Shown here piece after piece: positions 34,965 through 46,200 of a DNA stretch of 64,000 nt. The translations under genes were made by a program, and so were the position numbers. The notes beneath the pieces were generated by a model. The model ran no database searches. It was not told where the DNA came from and saw only the letters and a list, made by a program, of their open reading frames with translations. Origin of the DNA: Patella vulgata (Eukaryota; Mollusca; Gastropoda; Patellidae); the NCBI RefSeq assembly GCF_932274485.2, contig NC_065883.2:41014539-41078538 (forward strand). Direction: 5' to 3'. Every line of letters starts with the position of its first letter. Positions within the stretch are counted from its first letter, which is position 1.

Positions 34965-35049
34965 GTTTTGTCCTAAAAATTACTATCCTTTTGATCCTAA
35001 AGATCGTGCTAAGTACGTAGTTGGTGATGACTATACTCCTATGTGGCAG
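34965..35049 (+). CDS. Tubulin tyrosine ligase-like (TTLL) gene, exon a
   Basis: 85 nt between TTTGCAG and GTAAAT. After one carried-over base it encodes FCPKNYYPFDPKDRAKYVV then GDDYTPMWQ, the part of the TTL domain just after the segment usually ending in LLR. TTLL enzymes ligate amino acids (often glutamate) to tubulin tails on microtubules, using ATP. Here the exon fixes the reading phase for the next four exons. The upstream exons, which should carry the N-terminal part of the ATP-grasp fold, were not found in this window and may lie beyond its left edge or be hidden among repeats. Intron a-b is 194 bp. Confidence 0.9.
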
Positions 35050-35243
35050 GTAAATTCAAGCATGTATAAAAATTACTATTAGAATAAACGTTAAAATATT
35101 TGTTTCGAAAACATTTTTTAGAGTGTAGATGTATGACGACGACAAGAGAACGTCAATATTTGAAACGTGGAATAAATAAATGTACAGAAAGATAATGATT
35201 GTTACAGATCGTATAATTAATGAATGTTTTACAATTATTCTAG

Positions 35244-35322
35244 ATACCATCTTTGAAAAAGGCTTTTAAAGACATGGACTTCAGTTTTAAAGAAACTTTT
35301 AATCATCATGTTCGAGAAACGG
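35244..35322 (+). CDS. TTLL gene, exon b
   Basis: 79 nt from TTATTCTAG to ACGG|GTAAAT, encoding IPSLKKAFKDMDFSFKETFN and HHVRET plus one base. It joins exon a in frame 0 and exon c through a split GGT glycine codon. The segment corresponds to the P-L-K...F...F motif after GDDYTPMW in TTLL proteins. The following intron is 16.5 kb and carries an alpha-kinase copy, an antisense integrase-like gene, a BEL/Pao fossil and many repeats. Confidence 0.9.
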
Positions 35323-35645
35323 GTAAATAGTAACATTGTTCTTATGAATTCCTCAAAATCCTATCTTTTAATGTGGATATATTTAATTTTTGAGAGACTG
35401 ACAAAATTTATTACTAATGCAGGTTTTGTTGACAAAATTTATTACTAATGCAGGTTTTGTTAAGAAGGCAACCACATGTGGCATCAGATTTGAACAGAAA
35501 GAATATAAAGAGTTTGGATTTTTTTCTGTCAGATCTCTTTTGCATGTGATAATATGGGATACTATTTCAACCACTTAGTACGTTGCCCTTTTGATAAGTG
35601 ACATGCAATGCAAAGATGACGTCCCCTGCATGTCGCACATTGCTT

Positions 35646-35775
35646 TTTATAAGCCCACATAGAAATGTGGTCGTATATTGCCGTCGCCCTGTTTGTCCGT
35701 CGGTCAGTCTGTCCATCGTCCACAATTTCTTGTGAACACTCTACAGACTACATTTATCATCTGATTGTTTTGATT
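35646..35775 (+). mobile_element. A-type element 5' end fragment
   Basis: ATAAGCCCACATAGAAATGT, GGTCGTATATTGCCGTCGCC, GTCCGTCGGTC and CACAATTTCTTGTGAACACT, cut off where BEL/Pao sequence begins. It is the same subtype as the copy at 56788-57392. Confidence 0.75.
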
Positions 35776-36808
35776 GCAAGACTGTAACGAATATAGAAGC
35801 CAGAAAGGATATCTTACGAAAATATGGCCGTTGTTTCATTTGTCTCAGAAGATATCACACAGCAAGAAATTGCCCATCAAGGATGAGTAGTTTGAAGTGT
35901 AACGGTCTTCATCATGTCAGATATGCCCGTCATTAACTGATACTAGAGCGCAACGTTCGGACCCGAATACATCCTCAATGAAATCTGCTTATCATTCTTC
36001 TCACCAGCAAGGACATGATTCAAGAGCTTTTTTCAATGGATCGGAACCTAGAGAAAGTAATTCTTCACTTACCTGTTTACATGCAACTAATACAACTTCC
36101 TCTCCAGTTCTTCTACAAACATTCAGAGCTTATACCTTCAAAGAAAACTCACCACACTTAGGATTACCACTGAGAATGCTTTTCGACACTGGAAGTCAAA
36201 GGACTTACATCACTAGAAGGGCAAAGGAAGCGATGAACCTTCCTGTATGTGGACAACAGTCTATTAGGGCGAAGACATTTGGTTCTACAGATGAAATATT
36301 GCAAACAGTTGACGTTGTTGAGTTTTGTGTAAGACTGGAAGATAGATCAGATATAAAACTTACAGCCTTTGCAGTGCCGTTTATTTGTGACCCTTTGAAC
36401 TTAGCCTAAAACGTCTTCATAATCTACTTAAACGTCTTCAACGGACACCAGAAATCTTCAAGGAATACGACAATGTGATAAAGGATCAATTAGATAAGGG
36501 AATAGTTCCGAAAAATTCATCTCAACAATCAGACTTTGAAGAAATACATTTTATTCCCTTTCACCCGGTTATACGGCAGGATAAAACAACCACTAGATTA
36601 CGAATTGTTTACCACGCCTCAGCAAAATCTATTGGACCATCACTAAATGAGGGTGTCCATGCCGGGCCTACATTGACTCAGAAGATTATGGATATCATGA
36701 TAGGATTTCGATCATTTCGAGTAGCTCTAACTGGAGACATAGAAAAGGCCTTTCTAATGGTTTGTATAACAGAGGAACACAGACACTGTAACATTGGTAC
36801 CGTTTAAT
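35775..36808 (+). mobile_element. Fossil BEL/Pao retrotransposon, gag end to reverse transcriptase
   Basis: The order of parts fits BEL/Pao: a zinc-knuckle region (CFICLRRYH..RNC), a retropepsin-like region with LFDTGSQRTYI, and the beginning of the reverse transcriptase (FIPFHPVIR, RIVYHASAKS, GPSLNEG, LTGDIEKAFLMV). The rest of the polymerase, the integrase and both LTRs are absent; the right side stops at another repeat. It is old, truncated at both ends and broken in a few places. It lies within the large TTLL intron. Confidence 0.9.
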
Positions 36809-37045
36809 CTAGGGTAAATAACGTTAATTTCTACTCTGTGTCCAATTATTCATAAATATTGTTGAATTTCGGCGAATAGTGCTCAATTTGTACTTCTATT
36901 GAATTTCAATCTCACTGTTTAATTTTGATTACCAAGTGTCTAATTAATTAGTGATTAGTTTCTCGACACGTGTTGAATTATAAGCGTCCCGTCTAATTAG
37001 CATGACTGTTCAATAATTAGTTGGACCGTTCAATTTCCCGAGCTG
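36785..37045 (+). repeat. Dispersed repeat, empty-site copy
   Basis: Matches 49695-50262 in reverse complement (CACTGTAACATTGGTACCGT, AGAAGTACAAATTGAGC complement, TCTCGACACGTGTTGAATTA). At about 36945 this copy has one TTAA where the other copy has a TTAA-flanked insertion. Confidence 0.85.
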
Positions 37046-37049
37046 TGAT

Positions 37050-37118
37050 TAAAATGTTAGTCCCGAAATGACCTAGTTTGTGTCGAGTGGACGTTAAACC
37101 CCATTTCTCCCTCTCGCT
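37050..37118 (+). mobile_element. SINE family 1, 3' tail
   Basis: GTCCCGAAATGACCTAGTTT through GTGGACGTTAAACCCCATTT, ending in CTCTCGCT. Confidence 0.8.
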
Positions 37119-37162
37119 CTATGGACTTGCATATGTATAAATACATATATCCAAGTCCATAG
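37119..37162. repeat. 44-bp palindrome
   Basis: CTATGGACTTGCATATGTAT faces ATACATATATCCAAGTCCATAG (reading the second as its complement) around a 2-bp centre, with a one- to two-base irregularity. It could form a hairpin. Confidence 0.8.
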
Positions 37163-37605
37163 AAATGTATAATTAATGTCTAGTCTATTGATATATTTTA
37201 TGTGCAAGTTAAAGACGAAGAAGTGAGTCTGACCTATTTATTAAGAGCGGGCTATCCAGTCTAAATCCTAGAGTTATAAATAGAACCTTATTAATAATAA
37301 TAACTTTATTATTCAATCAAGGGGACATGGTACAAATCAAACAAAGAGAAACAACAAAAAACAAATGAAAGATAACAATGATATATAAAAATATACGTGC
37401 ATGTATGAACAAAGCCCATAGGGGTATATTGTCAATATAATATACGACTCTATGACAAAGCCTAATCTATGTCCTAGTGGCATTTAAAGTTACCTCCCCC
37501 TTACCAAAAGCGCAGAGTCATCATTTTCTTATCATCTACTGTATCTCTGACTTTTAAGCACATTATTACTCTTTTTATTTATCGGTAAGGCTTGCCATAG
37601 TAAAG
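37163..37605. other. Non-coding DNA left of the alpha-kinase copy
   Basis: AATAATAATAACTTTATTAT at about 37290 looks like the complement of a polyadenylation end of a minus-strand element. Nothing coding seen. Confidence 0.35.
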
Positions 37606-38873
37606 TGTCAGACAAAAAGAAAAACTGGGAGGCCTTTAAAGCAGCCGTTGGGAAGAAACGACAGGGAAATAAACATGTGGCTGGGGGTAAAAAAAAAAGA
37701 AAAAGGGGCGGATATAAATTATGAATATTTAACAGTGCAACAGCTCTCCTTAAATGTTGAAGGCAAATGCCAAAAATATTCGAGAATAGGGCCCTTAACA
37801 TTGGTCCCATTTGAGGGTGATGGGACATTAAATTCCATAAAGGAAGCCTGTAAGCGCCATTTTTCTGTTGCACAAACAATGTCTTGCGATATTATGGCAG
37901 GGGAAAGGGACCATCATACACTGATATTTCTCAAATTAAAAACTTCAAGTTATTACACGCAAGGTTTTTTGAAGATCAGTGTATTCAGTCTGAAATTCCA
38001 ATTCAAAATCGTCTTCCTCTTGTTCAGGGTGATTCTAATGACAACAATCACAGCATTACAATTCCTTCAGTTTCAGCATCCACTCACACTGGTTACCCCA
38101 AATCACTATCATTGGCTTCAATGCTTAATTTAGGGAGGTTTATACGTCCTCAAAATGACAAAGAGGTTATTTCAATTCAACTAGAGGAGTTTCTAATAGA
38201 AAATCAGAAATGGTTGGATCCCCGTCTGATGAGATTTTCTGTATGCAAGACTCTGTTTGCACAGGGAGGGTTTCGTAAGGCTTATAAGGCTAAAGCTTTA
38301 GATGGGCTTAGTCCTGATACAAAATATGTGATCAAGAAATCCTTGGCTTGTCAAATCCCAGACATCACAGCTGTATTTGGTTCACTTGAGGTGCATACCA
38401 GAAAATCTGTGCAAATGCACAGCCTTGCGCAGCACCTCGCCCAAAAATTAAGTGTTCATTGCCCCCCAGAATTCGGAGAAAGTTTTACATATAACAATGT
38501 TTTTTTGGGGAAAACAGATACTGGTGAATTTGTAACAATTGAAAACTATATTGAAGGGGAATTTATAAAATACATCAACAACAATGGCACAATTATTTTT
38601 TCCAACCCAAACCAGTGTGCCCTTAAGGCTGAATGCTTTGCACACTATTCATATAACATAACACAAAAAAATCTAATGGTTTTGGATATTCAAGGCTCTG
38701 GTTTATCATTGTATGATCCAGAAATTGCAAGCTCACAGCCAACATCAGCTGATGATCAAGGTGAAAATGTTTTATTCTGTCTTGGAAATCTTTCCTCTGT
38801 AGCCATAAATAACTTCCTGGACCATCACAAATGTAATACATATTGTAATATGCTTAGCCTCACTTCATCTTGA
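37606..38873 (+). CDS. Alpha-kinase family protein (frame-disrupted copy)
   Basis: The kinase part lies in one open frame, 37884-38873 (codons from TTG, 329 residues). It shows the glycine-rich QGGFRKAY (about residues 127-134), the ATP lysine in YVIKKSL, a glutamate in VTIENYIEGEFIKY, the catalytic/metal stretch LMVLDIQGSG followed by YDPEI (268-281), and the GNLSS...HHKCNTYC end with the zinc-binding His/Cys residues (about 301-321). These are alpha-kinase hallmarks (TRPM7, eEF2 kinase, myosin heavy chain kinase type); substrates cannot be told. The N-terminal part continues in other frames: 37648 to about 37895 (ADINYEYLTVQQLSLNVEG...AGER), and before that SDKKKNWEAFKAAVGKKRQG. One frame change falls at a run of ten A near 37690 and one in GGGGAAAGGG near 37895. 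Either could be a sequencing error or a real lesion. No introns interrupt the kinase domain. AATAAA with an A-rich run lies at about 39609-39635, compatible with a retrocopy. Confidence 0.85.
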
Positions 38874-39640
38874 AGTTTTGTAATTCAGTTATGAAAGTTT
38901 GACACATTTAAGGTTTTTCTGCTTCATATGTTAATTATACTCTTCAGACGGATGCTTCATTGTGTAATCTTCTTGTTTAATTTCTACCACAGTTTAATTG
39001 TTTGCTTTTCTTGTTACAGTACTTTTATCACACCTTTTCTTTCCAATTCTGAAATGACTAAACCAACAGAGGCACATTCACTTATAATCAACTAGATACA
39101 CTGCTACACTGTATTGTCAGTCAAAAAAACAAAATTATACTATACAGTATACTTCCTCAAACTTTACATTAACATTACAGATAGTTACAAAATATTCATC
39201 ACAACATTTCATCATGAAATAATAAACATCTGAAAAGATTATTTGGTACTTAAGCCCACAATTTATATTCAAATGAAAGCATTACATGTATCTAACAAGA
39301 CTTTTCATTTCGATGACTGCACAGAAAGTGATGCTTGTTAATAGTATGTGCACTGTACAACATGATTTGCTTTTCAGTGTTGTTTTTTTGTACGATTTTC
39401 TTTTCAGTATTATACAGATTTGTAAACTATTGAACTTTAATAGTAAATATTAAAATGATATATATTAAAAGATGTTTTAGTTTTCTTACCATGTTATTTA
39501 CAAAAATATTGGCAATGAACAAGCGCCCTGGTGGATACACCGGCAAGGTTTCTACTGTATTTGGATGACAGCAAGTTGAAACAACCCATCATCTTGAAAC
39601 ACACCACAATAAAGTTAAAAAAATAAAAAAACAAGCAAAA
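38874..39640 (+). other. Likely 3' untranslated region of the alpha-kinase copy
   Basis: AT-rich and free of known repeats up to CACAATAAAGTTAAAAAAAT at about 39605, a polyadenylation-like signal followed by A-rich DNA. Confidence 0.4.
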
Positions 39641-39992
39641 TTCGATTCTAATAAGTCAGGCTCTTATTTTGTGAATTTTGCCAGCCTTGCTTGAAATGAA
39701 AATGACCTTTCCAAAACGTAACTTTACGTGCCAAAACATTTCAAATTGATAACTTTTTTTAAAAAGTATAAATATAGAATCCAGTTTGTGTTTTTTTTTT
39801 CTGTGAACCGGGTTTTATTTCTTACATTTGAGAGATTAATAAAAGGTCATACAGTGACTGTAACAAGCATAAAATTTCCAGCTGGCAAAACCATATGAAG
39901 TCAGAGCCATGATACATGTAGATAAAGGGAAAAACAAAATATAAATGGTGAACTATATGAATTTCACACTCAAGATTTACGGGTTTCAAAAA
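39641..39992. other. Intronic spacer
   Basis: No feature seen. Confidence 0.3.
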
Positions 39993-39994
39993 GA

Positions 39995-40266
39995 GTAAGC
40001 GAGAGAGAAATGGGGTTTAATGTCCACTTGACACAAACTAGATCATTTGGGACTAACATGGTTTAATTTTATTTCAATAATTCGCTTGCGCGTAGGATCT
40101 TTTAGTAGTGGGAGGAAACCGGAGGACCCGGAGAAAACCCACAAGGTTGGACAGGTGACCCTACTCCTTGTCACGTACAACCGGGGATTCAAAACCACCC
40201 GGTTGACTCAATGACAGGCCTTATGATACAGCGCGCATATGCTAATCATTCAGCCAACCAACCCCT
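39995..40266 (-). mobile_element. tRNA-headed SINE, family 1
   Basis: Full-length match to 25304-25571. The tail GAGAGAGAAATGGGGTTTAA is at the left, the core complement GGAGGAAACCGGAGGACCCG in the middle, and the head complement GCTAATCATTCAGCC at the right. Confidence 0.9.
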
Positions 40267-40959
40267 CAAAAGAGTAAGCACATTATGCAGTATTATGCAA
40301 CAGGCCTGTTTATATACTTAGGCCTAGATATAAACATCGGCAATCGCAAGTCATTAAAACTTACGAAAAATATGGGATAGCCTAAAAACTGCCAATGAGC
40401 CCTCTGTCAATGTAAATGAGAAACAATTACCAGCAATATAATAAATAATAAATAAATAAGGCTACAAACCACCACAGCCCATTTAAAACAGGCCTAATGT
40501 AAACATACCGATGACAGGATGGATTTCCCTTTAGCACTCTGCGACCTCAACAGGAACAACCGGAAGACTCACGTCTGCTATTCAAATCATCTATTTTTGG
40601 TAGGACAACTAACATGGCAGAGAACGTAAACATCACCATTCTTTGACGGATTATTACGGCTAATAATACTATTATGTATAAACAGAGCTAAGTATTGGTT
40701 TAATAAAATAATATATGGACCAGTGGTAATTAATGCTTTCTTTGGATAGCTATATCTTGGTGTGACAATGCGTAATGTCATAAACAATGTGAAAATTCCC
40801 ACCTTGTGAAATAAAATGACAGTACACAGGCCTTCGAACTGTGAATACGAATATATATCGTTTTTAATAATTTCGGATGTCTGATTTTATATTTACATGA
40901 CTTATCAGAAATCAGGGTAAAATGCGGTTACAATTCCAGTTTCGTAACACTACTTAACA

Positions 40960-41155
40960 CTAATTAGGAACACCTTTGTTTTAATAATTTCTTTGTGCGT
41001 AGTGGTGTTTACAAGTGGGAAGATGCTGAGTAAACCCATGAGGTTTTGGGGAAGGCAACGCTACGCTGTGTCACATACAAGCAAGTTTGAAACCACTTGA
41101 CTCGATGATATACCTTATGATCTAAAGCGCATGTGTTAGACGACCGTCCTCCCCC
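40960..41155 (-). mobile_element. SINE family 1, decayed copy
   Basis: Recognisable as AAACCCATGAGGTTTTGGGG, GTGTCACATACAAGCAAG and CCTTATGATCTAAAGCGCAT, with many differences and gaps. It ends in a C-rich run. Confidence 0.7.
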
Positions 41156-41620
41156 CCCACCCCTGCCTATTGAACAAAATGATTATAGCCTCTATAGCAT
41201 TAACAAGGTTTCAGAAGAGGAGGGGTTGCTACGGAAGTTTAGGTTGCGGAACTTGGAATATCAACAGAGTTTGCCGCTCATGAAGCCAAAGGTTCACACC
41301 AAATTTGAAATAAAAACCCAAGTCAAAATCTGAAAACATCACCAGGTAAGCATCATAGTCAAAAAAGGGAAGGTAACTTTAGATCAGAACAGAATGTCAC
41401 GGAATACAGAAAATCAAATGAGTTCCTCCTCTCAGTACCCAAATGCTTCATACCAAATCCGATATAAATTGTTGAAATTGTGGTCTCTATTGTATTAACA
41501 AGGTTTTCATTAAAGGGGAGGTCACCCTGTAACAGAAGGTTGCAGCATGTCCTCTCATGCCCAGTAAGCTTGAAAAAATAAAATAACAAAAAAACTAGAC
41601 TTGGAATGCAGTGTATTGAT
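41156..41620. other. Intronic spacer
   Basis: Contains two related segments (TAGCATTAACAAGGTTTCAG at 41196 and TTGTATTAACAAGGTTTTCA at 41490), so it is partly an old duplication. No exon seen. Confidence 0.3.
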
Positions 41621-41624
41621 ATAG

Positions 41625-42577
41625 ATAGGTTGCCAGGCAACAGCAGCTAAATCGTCCAGGCAGTCAACAAGAGTTGTCACATATTTTTACTTTTTTCGGT
41701 AATGAAACATTTATAATACATTAAAATCTGATTAAGGGTAACAACTCATTAAGTAATTATCATAAAACCATTAGAATTTGTTTGGTTTTTATAAAGTTCG
41801 CATATTTTTACTTTTTTCGGTAATGAAACATTACGTTTAGTATACGAAACTTTTAAAGTCACAAAAATTCATTGAAAATCAATATACTTGTTCGTCTCAA
41901 GACCTTAAACTCTGTGTATCAATCTGAAGTCAATCGGATGATAACTTTAGCCTCTAGAACGTCGCAAGATATTTCAAAGTGATCAAGGGCCATAACTTTA
42001 GCAGTAATTATCGGAAATCTTGAAAATCAATACGATTCTTCGTCTCATGACCTCAAACACTGTGCATAAATTTAAAGTCAATCGGATATTAACTTTGGCC
42101 TCTAGAGTGTCCACAAGATTTTTTAAAGTGATCAAGGGCCATAACTCTGGCAGTAATTATCGAAATTCGCTGAAAATGAATTGACTTCTTCTCATGACCT
42201 TAAACACTGTGCATAAACTTAAAGTCAATGGGATATTAACTTTAGCCTCTAGAGCGTCCACAAGATTTTTCAAAGTGATCAAGGGCCATAACTCTGGCAG
42301 GAATTATCGAAAATCGCTGAAAATCAATAGGTTTATTCGTCTCATGACCTTAAAAACTCTAGAGCATCCACAAGATTTTTTGAAGTGATCAAGGGCCATA
42401 ACTCTGGCAGTACGTATCAGAAATCGCTGAAAATTAATAGGCTTCTTCCTCTCATGACATTAAACACTGTATCACTGGCCATAACTCTGGCAGTAATTAT
42501 CGAAAATCGCTGAAATTGAATAGGCTTCTTCGTCTCATGACAATAATATATGACCACATTTCAATGTGGGCGTATAA
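41625..42577 (-). mobile_element. Complete A element, minus strand
   Basis: The 5' end is at the right (complement of TATACGCCCACATTGAAATG) and the 3' end at the left (GTTGCCAGGCAACAGCAGC). In between are about six A modules, some shortened, and the typical AGTTGTCACATATTTTTACT tail. The upper strand shows complements such as GATCAAGGGCCATAACT. Confidence 0.85.
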
Positions 42578-42642
42578 AAAGCGGTGTTAACAAGCAGTTG
42601 TCTTTGTAACCTTGTACATAAGGAGACAGGTAAGTTCCCACA

Positions 42643-42950
42643 TTAAACTCGGCTTTCATAAAAATGTAATTTCAAATATAAATAGGCTGAATCGGCATCA
42701 TATGGCTTCAAGTCTCCAGGATTAGGTAGGTGGTTTTCACATTCTAAACAAATAGGCTCTGATAAGTAGTCGGATACTTCTAAAACTTTTGATAATTCTG
42801 CCACCTCACATAACATTTCCTCTGTTAAATGTTTACCACAATTTTCACCGCCATATCTTTCTGGGGAAATTAAATATATGTTCTGGAATACAACAAGGTA
42901 AGTCTTTATCCTTTTGTCTGCGAACGCGGTGATTATTCCATACACTGATC
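42643..42950 (-). CDS. Integrase-core (rve) type gene, last visible exon
   Basis: After the acceptor TGTTTTCAG the exon joins the exon at 44009-44206 in phase and reads ISVWNNHRVRRQ, the W-N-x-H-R-[IV]-R motif that follows the integrase core in these proteins. Further along the peptide RYGGENCGKHLTEEMLCEVA lies in another frame, so this copy appears to contain a frame change and may be a decaying gene. It ends near SAYLYLKLHF and a TAG at the left edge. Confidence 0.65.
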
Positions 42951-43174
42951 CTGAAAACATCTAGCTCTTTTTGTAAAACAGGAATATAGATGTAAGCAAG
43001 TAATCCCCTGCAAAATAAAATTTTAAGTAGATTCTTACATTTATATTGTTATATGATTGATTGTGTTTTTTTTTGTTGAACTGGCTGGAATTCTGAATGG
43101 ATTGGTACATTTTTGTACTTTGCATATTTATTCCTTAGTTTAGTTTAAACATATTTTATTGCAAATACTTTACA

Positions 43175-43285
43175 ATGAAATCGGGGGAAATTTTGCCTGA
43201 CAGCTGCGTTACGGCCTACTATTATATCGAATTCTGTTTTCTGGTTCCATCCGAACAACTAGACAGCTGTTCTTGTTGGGTCCTG
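43175..43285 (-). mobile_element. SINE family 2, internal fragment
   Basis: GGAAATTTTGCCTGACAGCT, CCTACTATTATATCGAATTC and GAACAACTAGACAGCTGTTC are complements of the SINE body. Confidence 0.7.
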
Positions 43286-44008
43286 GGTCATTCCATATCA
43301 ACTGGACCAATGATGGGAACAAGACCTCCTCCCAAAAAAAATTATAAAAAATATATGTTATAGTATATGGCCTTAAACTAAGAAACCCGAAATTTAACCT
43401 CTCTACTAGAGTGGCTGAGATCGCCATTTGAAATTAAAAAAACGGGTGAAAACGTGTATTGTCTGCTTAGAAAGTTGAAGTACAATGAGCCTTATGTAGT
43501 TTCACTATCACTAGACACCTCAAAACTACAGGCCGCAATTCTTACCGCATCGTCTTGAAACTATGTACATGTATACTAATTTTTCCTTATACCCTAAGGA
43601 TGTTCCATATTGTTTTTGGTGCGTGCCCAACCCCTAGGGGCAAAGAGTCTGTCGCCTACAAGCCACAATTCTTAATGGATTGTCTTGAATTTGTGCATAC
43701 TTATTCCTTATACCCTCAGAATGACCGCTATTGTTTTTGGTGCATGTCCAACCCCCAGGGCACAGTCCATAGGTTGCTCCCAGCCAGCAGCTTTGTCATC
43801 AAATTACAGAATTTTTTTTCCTAACTGGTTGTGTTATAAAAAATTAATTTCATTTGTAAGGACACTCCCTAACATCAGCACTTAAGTGCCATTGCCTAAT
43901 GTCTGTGCGAACAGTGAAGAGATATAACATCAGCTGACAATGTAACGATAATATTCACACACATTAAATTAGAGTGTATAAAAACTTGTAATATGCATAG
44001 ATATTCAC
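43286..44008. other. Intron of the antisense integrase-like gene
   Basis: Two direct repeats of about 110 bp with TTGTTTTTGGTGC.TG.CCAACC at about 43610 and 43730. Not coding. Confidence 0.4.
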
Positions 44009-44206
44009 CTGTGTATTTTATTAGTAGAGTCATAATCTCCATTTTCAACTAAACTCTTCAGTTGATTTTTGAAAACCTTTCCAAACAATGTGATAATTCT
44101 CTCCACCACCTCTCTATCGTATTTTGAGTTGATTTCATCTCCATCGGTCAGAAACATTTGCATTGTACACATAATACCTGTTTCTGTACCATTGTCAACA
44201 CGAATT
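44009..44206 (-). CDS. Integrase-core (rve) type gene, middle exon
   Basis: 198 nt with acceptor TGCCTTCAAG and donor CACAG|GTGAATATC. It encodes IRVDNGTETGIMCTMQMFL and on to KIHR. VDNGTETG is the second-aspartate region of a retroviral-type integrase fold as used by eukaryotic IS3-like (IS3EU) transposases and their domesticated relatives. In and out phases match the neighbouring exon. The exon that should carry the first aspartate was not found between this one and 47146. Confidence 0.75.
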
Positions 44207-44427
44207 CTTGAAGGCAGTATTGAAAATTAAAAACATTTGATATTATGCCAGAAAGGCATGAATCTTTACACTAAAAGATATTTCTCTATTTACATTACAA
44301 GATTTCTTAACTTGTAAACATCATACCGAATTGTTGGGTCGATTCATTACTTAAAATAAAAAACACCAACAAGCTTTTGTCAATGGACATTTGCATCTAA
44401 GAACCCCAGAGCTTTTAACACCTTCGT

Positions 44428-44705
44428 TGTTCGATCCCTGCATTGGCCGAGAAAGTTCATCCAGATTTTCCGGCGTGGTTCCCCCTTGTCAGTGATGCAG
44501 GATGGAGGGCCTGACAAGGAAAGCTGTCTAGTCCTTTGGACGAGACGGAAAGCCGAGGTCCCGTGTATACATTGGAATGCACGTAAAAGATCCCTTGGCA
44601 GTTGGAATTCGATATAAGAGTAGGCGATAGTGCCGCTGCCCGGGGAAAATTTCCCTCATAGCACACTGTATGACGTATGCCCGTCTTCATTAGCCCAGCA
44701 TAGAT
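44428..44705 (+). mobile_element. tRNA-headed SINE, family 2 (head truncated)
   Basis: Starts inside the B box (GTTCGATCCCTGCATTGGCC) and runs through GAGGTCCCGTGTATACATTG, GTAAAAGATCCCTTGGCAGT and CTCATAGCACACTGTATGAC to GTCTTCATTAGCCCAGCATA. Confidence 0.85.
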
Positions 44706-45402
44706 GGACATGATAAAATGTGTGGATTTCAGAAAGCGATGTTCCCACTATGCATTTATGGAGGCCAGGACACATTTAGTGGGCGAATTAATTTTTTACG
44801 TATATGGACAATGACCCTATGGTTGTGGGAAAATTCTTTCTGGAATATTTATACGATTCTCTTGGTTAAGTTATATGACTAGTCTTTCAATTAACTTATG
44901 CCATTACCACTGTCCATTCTTAAACTACTTATATCCAATTATTTTCCTGATTGTCTGTTGAACTCCTTGAAACTGACCATGTAGGTTATAAAATGTACTT
45001 CTAGTACTGGACCTTAACACTAGTGATTAATTAGCTGATCTGTCTTAAATATTGCATGTTATTTCCGATTCCATTGACTTTAGTTTATATCTCATCAAAG
45101 AAGCAACAACATCTGTGTAAATGTGTTCCATAATCTGTCACCATGACTGAATTCAATATATGACAAGTGAAAGTAAACCCATCGGAGACCATGGAAGGTG
45201 CAAGGCGCACGATGTAGAATAAACGAGTAGCTTCCCTCGGAAAATATTAAAAGGCTGGAAATGCCCTTTTCTGTGATCTGAGACAAGAATCCTTTAATGA
45301 AGTGTGCCCCCTGGATCAAGATGGAGGGGGGGGGGCACGGCACACCCCACTATATCTGCTCTTGGTTAGTGCCATTTAGATGTGTTTATACGAAAGTGTT
45401 AA
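44706..45402. other. Intron of the antisense integrase-like gene
   Basis: No exon supported here, although one exon of the gene must lie between 44206 and 47146 if the copy is complete. G-run at about 45326-45335. Confidence 0.3.
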
Positions 45403-45553
45403 ATGAAATAAAATGGGGTTTAACGTCCTAGTATTCTGCTCCTATACTGTCCTGCACCACTGACAAGGAGGAACCACGACGGAAAGTTTGAATGAACACC
45501 CGACCTCCAGGCTAGCGAGTCAACGTCTTACCCACTTAGCCACATGATCCTCC
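45403..45553 (-). mobile_element. SINE family 2 (internally deleted)
   Basis: Tail complement ATGGGGTTTAACGTCCTAGT at the left, head complement CGACCTCCAGGCTAGCGAGT at the right, with most of the body missing. Confidence 0.8.
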
Positions 45554-46200
45554 ATTAAATTAAACAAGCCAACAGTGAGGCTGATGTCGCCCCGCCAAAA
45601 TCCCAAAATAAATAGTTGACACATATTAATTGCTCATTTATCTTTGTCAAATTGCTTATCTCTGCAGAAAATGCTCATCTTTGAACTCCATCAACTCCAC
45701 CTGATGTACTCCCACCTCAATTAGAAGGAGAGTTATTGACATTGTCTTCCAAAGTCTCGGCCAATCAAATTGCTTATCGCTCTACTTACCCTGAGCAGAA
45801 ATGCTCATCAACGAACTCCATCAGTGACATAATAAACACCTACACCAAGTTTCACCACTCTCACTTAATTAGAACTAAAGTTATCATGTCCCAAAGCATC
45901 AATCAATCAAATTGCTTATCTCTGTTTACCCTAAGCAGAAAATTCTCATCGTGGAACTCCATCAAGGCAATGAGCTAATAAACACCTACACCAAGTTTGA
46001 ACATTCTCACTTAATTAGAACTAAAGTTATCGTGTCCCAAAGCATCAACCAATCAAATTGCTTATCTCTGTTTACCCTAAGCAGAAAATGCTCATCGTCG
46101 AACTCCATCAAGGCAGTGACCTAATAAACACCTACACCAAATTTCAACATTCTAGCTCAATTAAAAGAAGAGTTATTGTGTCCCAAAAAGTGTGACGGAC
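45554..46200 (-). repeat. D-module array, minus strand
   Basis: Starts with the array end (AACAAGCCAACAGTGAGGCT) and has about four modules (complements of AAGCAATTTGATTGG, CTTAGGGTAAACAGAGATAA, GGTGTAGGTGTTTATTAG). Ends GTGTGACGGACAGAGAGCCG, the D lead. Confidence 0.85.

Noticed and set aside
37532-37879. 115-codon minus-strand frame opposite the alpha-kinase 5' part
   Set aside because: No protein-like pattern; the opposite strand holds the coding signal.
42194-42388. Short plus-strand frame with VIKGHNSG
   Set aside because: It is A-module sequence in the minus-oriented A element.
44300-44345. Possible exon with DPTIRYDVYK on the minus strand
   Set aside because: The frame is closed just upstream and no acceptor fits; a tempting match to the N-x-D-P motif only.
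45095-45343. 82-codon minus-strand frame as the missing integrase-core exon
   Set aside because: The peptide lacks the expected D-G-x-D-K-L type motif and has no fitting splice sites.
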